DNA of 64,000 nt from Deltaproteobacteria bacterium GWA2_38_16 (GTDB taxonomy: Bacteria > Bdellovibrionota > JACOXK01 > 2-02-FULL-40-11), in assembly GCA_001797335.1 (NCBI GenBank), contig MGPE01000001.1, forward strand, positions 101,775 to 165,774. The letters run 5' to 3'. Below the pieces are notes generated by a model. That model saw nothing but the letters and a program-made list of their open reading frames with translations, had not been told where the DNA came from and searched no databases. The first letter of the stretch is position 1. Every line of letters starts with the position of its first letter. Made by a program: the position numbers and the translations under genes. Of the stretch, positions 59,946 through 64,000 are shown one piece after another.

Positions 59946-61156
59946 AATCACCCACCCTTGAAGATATTCAAAAAGCCCAAAAAGTTATCAAAGACGCTAT
60001 TCTTCACACACCGCTTAAACGATCTAATTATTTTTCTGAACTTTTTTTAAAAAATATCTATTTTAAAATGGAAAATCTTCAGCACACCGGTGCTTTTAAA
60101 GTCCGAGGGGCTAGAAATAAACTTCTTTCTTTAACCGATGCAGAAAAAAAACAAGGCGTTATTACCGCTTCCGCCGGAAATCATGCGCAAGGAGTGGCCT
60201 ACCAGGCTAAGCTTTTGGGGACACCTTCTACGATTGTCATGCCTGAAAGTACGCCCATGGGAAAAGTTCAAGCTACAAAATCCTACGGAGCCAAAGTAAT
60301 TTTAAAAGGGCTAAATTATGACGAAGCCTATGAAGAAGCCCTTCGTCTTCAAGAAGAAATGGGAGCCATTTTTATTCATGCGTATGAAGATCCTTTTATT
60401 ATTGCAGGGCAAGGAACGATTGGGCTTGAAATTTTAGAAGAAGAACCCAAGACAGAAGTTATTATTGTCCCCATTGGCGGAGGAGGACTTATTTCAGGGA
60501 TTGCTATTGCGGCAAAATCGTTAAATCCAAAAATTAAAATTATTGGAGTTCAGGCGGATGGCGCAGCCACCATGGCAGAATCTTTAAAAAAAGGAAAAGC
60601 CTGCGTTCTTGCTTCGATGAGTACCATGGCCGAAGGGATTGCAGTAAAAAAAGCAAGTCCTTATACGTTTGGTTTTATTCAACAATATGTAGATGAAGTG
60701 GTCACAGTTTCCGATGAAGACATTGCTGTATCTATTTTGCAACTTTTAGAAAAAACAAAAATGATTGTAGAGGGAGCTGGGGCAGTAACACTGGCTTCAC
60801 TTTTATCTAAAAAATTACATCTCAAAGAAAAAAATATTGTATGTCTTTTAAGTGGGGGAAATTTAGATGTAACAACCTTAGCACATATTATTGAACGAGG
60901 ATTGGTACAAGAAGGAAGAATGGTTAGGCTCAGTGTTACCGTCGATGATATACCAGGATCTCTTCAAAAGCTCACAAAAATCATTGCAGATTTAAAAGCC
61001 AATATTATGCAGGTCAATCATGAGCGACAGTTTTTAAATGTATCTTTTGGAAAAACAAAAATTCTTTTGACTCTAGAGACTAAAGGTCCAGAGCATATCA
61101 AAGAAATTCTTCACAAGCTTGAAAGTTCGGGCTATAGTCCAAAACAAGATGAGTAA
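59942..61156 (+). CDS. ilvA: Threonine dehydratase with C-terminal ACT domain
   Basis: 404 residues. PLP enzyme that converts threonine to 2-oxobutyrate. Schiff-base Lys in HTGAFKVRGARN, the phosphate loop IIVPIGGGGLISG, TASAGNHAQGVAYQAK and CLLSGGN. The C-terminal 80 residues (VRLSVTVDDIPGSLQKLTKI) are an ACT regulatory domain, probably for feedback control. Its length fits the catabolic/TdcB-plus-ACT type rather than the long biosynthetic IlvA. Its ATG overlaps the stop of the large coiled-coil gene (ATGA) and its 3' end overlaps the thiolase gene by 8 bases, so all are probably on one message. Confidence 0.93.
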   Translation: MKSPTLEDIQKAQKVIKDAILHTPLKRSNYFSELFLKNIYFKMENLQHTGAFKVRGARNKLLSLTDAEKKQGVITASAGNHAQGVAYQAKLLGTPSTIVMPESTPMGKVQATKSYGAKVILKGLNYDEAYEEALRLQEEMGAIFIHAYEDPFIIAGQGTIGLEILEEEPKTEVIIVPIGGGGLISGIAIAAKSLNPKIKIIGVQADGAATMAESLKKGKACVLASMSTMAEGIAVKKASPYTFGFIQQYVDEVVTVSDEDIAVSILQLLEKTKMIVEGAGAVTLASLLSKKLHLKEKNIVCLLSGGNLDVTTLAHIIERGLVQEGRMVRLSVTVDDIPGSLQKLTKIIADLKANIMQVNHERQFLNVSFGKTKILLTLETKGPEHIKEILHKLESSGYSPKQDE

Positions 61157-62342
61157 AGAGATCGTGATTTTGCCAGGGAAAAGAACTCCTTTTGGCGCCT
61201 TTGGCGGAACTTTAAAAGATTTTACAGCCAATGACTTAGGCGTTTTTGCTGCCAAAGCGGCCTTGGAAGCTTCTCACGTTAAACCAGAATCTATTGATCA
61301 TGTTATTTTTGGAAATGTGGCTCAGACCTCTCAAGATGCTGCTTATTTAGCGCGTCATGTGGGATTAAGAGCAGGCGTTCCAATCGCAACCCCTGCCTAT
61401 ACGGTGAATCGTCTGTGTGGGTCTGGGTTTCAAGCGGTTGTGAATGCGGCAGAAGAAATTTTATTGGATGAAGCCTCTTTGGTATTAGCCGGGGGGACAG
61501 AAAGCATGAGTCAAGCTCCCTATGTCGTAAAAGGTGCTAGGTGGGGCATTCGGATGGGATCAACAGAACTTCAAGATTATTTATGGGCGGCGCTTACCGA
61601 CACCTATACAGGGCTTTCCATGGCCGTCAGTACTGAAAATTTGGCCAAGAAAAAAGATATTTCAAGGCAAGCCTGTGATGAATATTCTTTAAGAAGCCAG
61701 ATGAATTATAAAAAAGCATATGAAGCAGGACTTTTTAAAGAGGAAATTGTTTCTATCGAAGTAAAAGATCGAAAGGGAACTAAAACATCATTTCATAACG
61801 ACGAACACCCAAAACCAGATACGACGCTAGAGGGGTTATCCAAACTTAAAGCTTTTTTTGTGGAGAATGGGGTTGTAACCGCGGGAAGCGCCAGTGGAAT
61901 TACCGACGGTGCATCAGCCATGGTGGTGACCAGCAGTGAAGCTGCAAAAAAACAGGGATTAAAACCCATTGGAAAGCTTTTAGGATGGGCAGTTTCTGGA
62001 TGTGATCCCAAAGAAATGGGAATTGGGCCATCTCTTGCTATTCCCAAAGCACTTCAAAAGGTAGGGCTTTCGTTAAAAGAAATTGATTTAATTGAAGTGA
62101 ATGAAGCTTTTGCTGCACAATATTTAGCGGTTGAAAAAGATTTAAATCTTCCTAGAGAAATTACCAATGTCAATGGGGGCGCTATTGCTATAGGCCATCC
62201 CCTGGGAGCTTCTGGAGCACGTATTACCAATCACCTTCTTTACGAACTTAAACGCCGGAAGAAAAAATATGGTGTCGGCTCTGCCTGTATTGGCGGCGGC
62301 CAAGGCATTGCACTTGTTTTTGAATCCATAATTAGGAGTTGA
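61149..62342 (+). CDS. Acetyl-CoA C-acetyltransferase (thiolase)
   Basis: 397 residues from ATG 61149, which overlaps the ilvA stop; the frame further out has no ribosome site. Degradative/biosynthetic thiolase: nucleophile Cys in NRLCGSGFQAVVNA, GGTESMSQAPYVV, NGGAIAIGHPLGASGARI with His, and GSACIGGGQGIAL with the second Cys. It joins or splits acetyl-CoA units, in fatty acid or butyrate-type metabolism. Next to threonine dehydratase it could process 2-oxobutyrate-derived acyl-CoA (inference). Confidence 0.93.
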   Translation: MSKEIVILPGKRTPFGAFGGTLKDFTANDLGVFAAKAALEASHVKPESIDHVIFGNVAQTSQDAAYLARHVGLRAGVPIATPAYTVNRLCGSGFQAVVNAAEEILLDEASLVLAGGTESMSQAPYVVKGARWGIRMGSTELQDYLWAALTDTYTGLSMAVSTENLAKKKDISRQACDEYSLRSQMNYKKAYEAGLFKEEIVSIEVKDRKGTKTSFHNDEHPKPDTTLEGLSKLKAFFVENGVVTAGSASGITDGASAMVVTSSEAAKKQGLKPIGKLLGWAVSGCDPKEMGIGPSLAIPKALQKVGLSLKEIDLIEVNEAFAAQYLAVEKDLNLPREITNVNGGAIAIGHPLGASGARITNHLLYELKRRKKKYGVGSACIGGGQGIALVFESIIRS

Positions 62343-62396
62343 AATGGTCTATCGGATCAATGCTCATTGCTTTCCTTTAACAATTACAAAAATAAA

Positions 62397-62425
62397 TTGA
62401 CAGTGTATATCCAATTGGATATATT
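62397..62425 (+). promoter_or_regulatory. Toxin-antitoxin promoter with an 18-bp perfect palindromic operator
   Basis: TTGACA at 62397-62402 and TATATT at 62420-62425, spacing 17, a near-consensus sigma-70 promoter. The spacer holds the perfect palindrome TATATCCAATTGGATATA (62406-62423), overlapping the -10 box. It is well placed to be bound by the HTH antitoxin encoded downstream. The toxin GTG at 62432 is about where transcription starts, so the mRNA may be leaderless. Confidence 0.82.
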
Positions 62426-62431
62426 ATACAA

Positions 62432-62767
62432 GTGATAGTAAATTTTTATGAGACTCCTTCTGGAAGATCACCCGTAGAAGATTTTATTACTTCTCGCTCC
62501 AAAGCTGATCAAGCGCGATTTGCTGAAGTTGTGGTTGGGCTTGAGGAATTCGGACTATCGTATAGTAGAGTCCAATTTAAACCATTAAGAGGAAAACTCT
62601 GGGAAATAAAATTTAGAGCTCCAGATGGAGGATATCGAATGCTTTATATTTTATTAAAATCAGAGGAGATGGTTATTTTACATGCGTTTAGAAAAACGAC
62701 CCCAAAAACACCACTTCATGAATTAGAGGTGGCAGAAAAACGAATGAAGGAGGTATTAGGCCTATGA
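62432..62767 (+). CDS. higB: HigB/RelE-superfamily toxin (Gp49-like)
   Basis: 111 residues, GTG start. Predicted ribosome-dependent mRNA interferase. The fold signature is FYETPSGRSPVEDFI at the N-terminus, LRGKLWEIKFRAPDGGYRMLYI in the middle and VILHAFRKTTPKTPLHELEVAEKR at the end (the HxFxKKT-type motif of this family). The toxin gene precedes the antitoxin, as in HigBA. It overlaps the antitoxin gene by 4 bases (ATGA). The pair likely adds plasticity or stability to this end of the window. Confidence 0.88.
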   Translation: MIVNFYETPSGRSPVEDFITSRSKADQARFAEVVVGLEEFGLSYSRVQFKPLRGKLWEIKFRAPDGGYRMLYILLKSEEMVILHAFRKTTPKTPLHELEVAEKRMKEVLGL

Positions 62768-63072
62768 AAAAAGCATATCGATCCACGCGTCCTTTTATAA
62801 ATAAACTTCTTAAGGATTCTGAGATTAAAGTCTTGTTTCAAGAAGAGCGAATTAAAACTCGAATAGCAGAAACGGTTCGTTCTGCAAGGATTCGAGCTGG
62901 GCTTACCCAAGTTGAACTTGCAAGGCTTGCCGATACCACACAAGCCGTCATTAGCAGAATTGAATCGGGAATGGATTCAAGAACCCCCTCTCTTTCTCTG
63001 TTGGCTCGAATAGCAGGTGCCTGTAAAGCCAACTTGGCATTTAGTTTTCTTTTTGAGAAAAAAGCAGCTTAA
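62764..63072 (+). CDS. higA: HTH-type antitoxin (XRE family, HigA-like)
   Basis: 102 residues. Residues about 33-90 form an XRE helix-turn-helix: IAETVRSARIRAGLTQVELA, then TTQAVISRIESG. The N-terminal 30 residues likely bind the toxin. It should repress its own operon through the palindrome at 62406-62423. The start overlaps the toxin stop by 4 bases. Confidence 0.88.
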   Translation: MKKAYRSTRPFINKLLKDSEIKVLFQEERIKTRIAETVRSARIRAGLTQVELARLADTTQAVISRIESGMDSRTPSLSLLARIAGACKANLAFSFLFEKKAA

Positions 63073-63243
63073 TAACACCATTTCTGAGGTTGTTATATGC
63101 ACGGCAGATAATACCAGTTACCCACATTTAAGAATTGCTTAAATTTTATCTAAATCGAATAAGCATCCCCAATGATTCGATTATCTTACAGGGGAGATAC
63201 TCTTTTGGAATCTTATGATCAAAGATGTTGGGCTAGTCTCTCT

Positions 63244-63747
63244 TTAGTGTTCGTATTTACGAGAGACTTCTTCTGCTATGGCACGTATGCGTGAAAATTG
63301 AGTTGGAGAGAAAAATCTCCCACAGGTATCTAAAGAAGAAAACTTTTTAAAGATTTTTACATCAGATCCAAATTCATCTCGAATTTCTACATAACACAAG
63401 CAATCGGTGTCTAATTTAAGGATGGTTGTGTCGAAGTCGTTTCCAAATTGATCTTGTTTTAAGGTGAATTCTTGAGGAGCGCAGTTTCCAAATTCTTCTT
63501 TAACGGCTTGAGCAACCAAGAGGGGAATGCAATATTCGATGGGAAGTTCTTCTACATTAATTTTGGTATCAGATCCAAATTCGTCTGTGGTTTCTCGAAT
63601 ACAGGCAGCGCCTTGTAATCGGACTTGAGTAACGTCCGTGTCATTTCCAAAAGAATCAGATTTATAAAAAGTCATATCCTCATAGTAATATCCACCAAAA
63701 CATCCCATTCCTAGTATCAAGACTAAAAGGCCTGTGTATTTTTTCAT
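63244..63747 (-). CDS. Lipoprotein with four D-x-F-G-[NS]-D repeats
   Basis: 167 residues from ATG 63747, which has GGGAGG 5 bases upstream; the longer frame (63789) has no such site. Lipoprotein signal with LGMGC (Cys at residue 16). The mature part has four spaced units: SDSFGNDTDV, TDEFGSDTKI, QDQFGNDFDT and RDEFGSDVKI. The repeats each sit at the end of a strand and could coordinate Ca2+ or form turns of a small beta structure (inference). Six Cys in the mature part (about residues 16-145) may form disulfides. Family unknown to me. Confidence 0.7.
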   Translation of the reverse strand: MKKYTGLLVLILGMGCFGGYYYEDMTFYKSDSFGNDTDVTQVRLQGAACIRETTDEFGSDTKINVEELPIEYCIPLLVAQAVKEEFGNCAPQEFTLKQDQFGNDFDTTILKLDTDCLCYVEIRDEFGSDVKIFKKFSSLDTCGRFFSPTQFSRIRAIAEEVSRKYEH

Positions 63748-63859
63748 ATTTTCCTCCCTTTTAAAAAAAGTGGCTTCTTTATAAAACAAATTAAGGCTGT
63801 GTCAATTTCTCATTTTCTCATTGAATTTTAAGGGTGGTCACGATACGCCTTAGACACTT

Positions 63860-64000
63860 ATGGCAAATAGTCTTAAAGGCAAAACACTTTTTATAACCGG
63901 GGCAAGCCGTGGTATAGGAAAAGCCATTGGGATAAGAGCGGGTGAAGAAGGTGCCAATGTAGTGATTGTGTCTAAAACTACCTCTCCTCACCCAAAACTT
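63860..64000 (+). CDS. Short-chain dehydrogenase/reductase, 3'-truncated by window edge
   Basis: Only the first 47 residues are inside the window. They carry the Rossmann cofactor motif TGASRGIGKAIG in the usual place near the N-terminus, then GANVVIVSKTTSPHPKL, which recalls the HSDL2-like SDR subgroup (SKT..PHPKL). NAD(P)-dependent oxidoreductase of unknown substrate. No convincing promoter is visible. Confidence 0.88.
   Translation, partial: MANSLKGKTLFITGASRGIGKAIGIRAGEEGANVVIVSKTTSPHPKL

Overview
The window looks like a chromosomal piece of a low-GC, Gram-negative (diderm) bacterium. Evidence for an outer membrane is direct: two beta-barrel porin-like proteins, a TonB-family protein, lipoproteins, LspA, and a Gram-negative style AmgK-MurU peptidoglycan recycling route. 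A tandem DUF507 pair, a non-adenylylated-type glutamine synthetase, a B12-dependent (class II) ribonucleotide reductase and a sigma-54 type promoter fit one of the lineages formerly grouped with the Deltaproteobacteria. I cannot place it more exactly from sequence alone. No rRNA, tRNA, CRISPR array, transposase or phage gene was seen.

Layout. 1-3.7 kb: end of a glutamine synthetase gene, a porin, lspA. 3.8-9.5 kb (minus): ileS, a TPR lipoprotein and a class A penicillin-binding protein. 9.5-12.1 kb: two DUF507 genes and groES-groEL. 12.2-16.5 kb: an outer-membrane protein, a small secreted protein, a Leu/Val-type dehydrogenase and a secreted subtilase. 16.7-20.4 kb (minus): three envelope glycosyltransferases. 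20.4-30 kb: a peptidoglycan-recycling island (D-aminoacylase-like, NagZ, DppBC, M20 peptidase, AnmK, MurU, AmgK, M48 protease). 30-35.2 kb: an unknown membrane-anchored protein carrying a repeat, a lytic transglycosylase, a secreted protein, a pterin dehydratase and TonB. 35.3-42.2 kb (minus): an operon xseB-ispA-dxs-yhaO-yhaN ending in a patatin-like lipoprotein that has lost its catalytic residues. 42.3-46.1 kb: a HAMP-only membrane protein, a HEAT-repeat protein and a Cys-rich exported protein. 46.1-53.1 kb (minus): nrdJ-tmk-holB-metG and, past a small nucleotidyltransferase module on the other strand, tatD and a PNPOx-like gene. 53.4-62.3 kb: a sigma-54 type promoter, three large exported coiled-coil proteins, then threonine dehydratase and thiolase in the same transcription direction with overlapping genes. 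62.4-63.1 kb: a HigBA-type toxin-antitoxin pair with its operator. 63.2-64 kb: a repeat-containing lipoprotein and the start of an SDR gene.

Two things stand out. First, hairpin-forming dispersed repeats of at least three types are scattered through the window. They show compensatory base changes between copies and several are translated in frame inside real genes: ileS, holB, a TPR lipoprotein, an unknown exported protein, and the 3' end of the dehydrogenase, where the repeat supplies the stop codon. Second, the sigma-54 promoter and the three exported coiled-coil proteins form an unrecognised secreted or envelope system; its largest member carries a proline-rich linker and a glycine-zipper hydrophobic segment.
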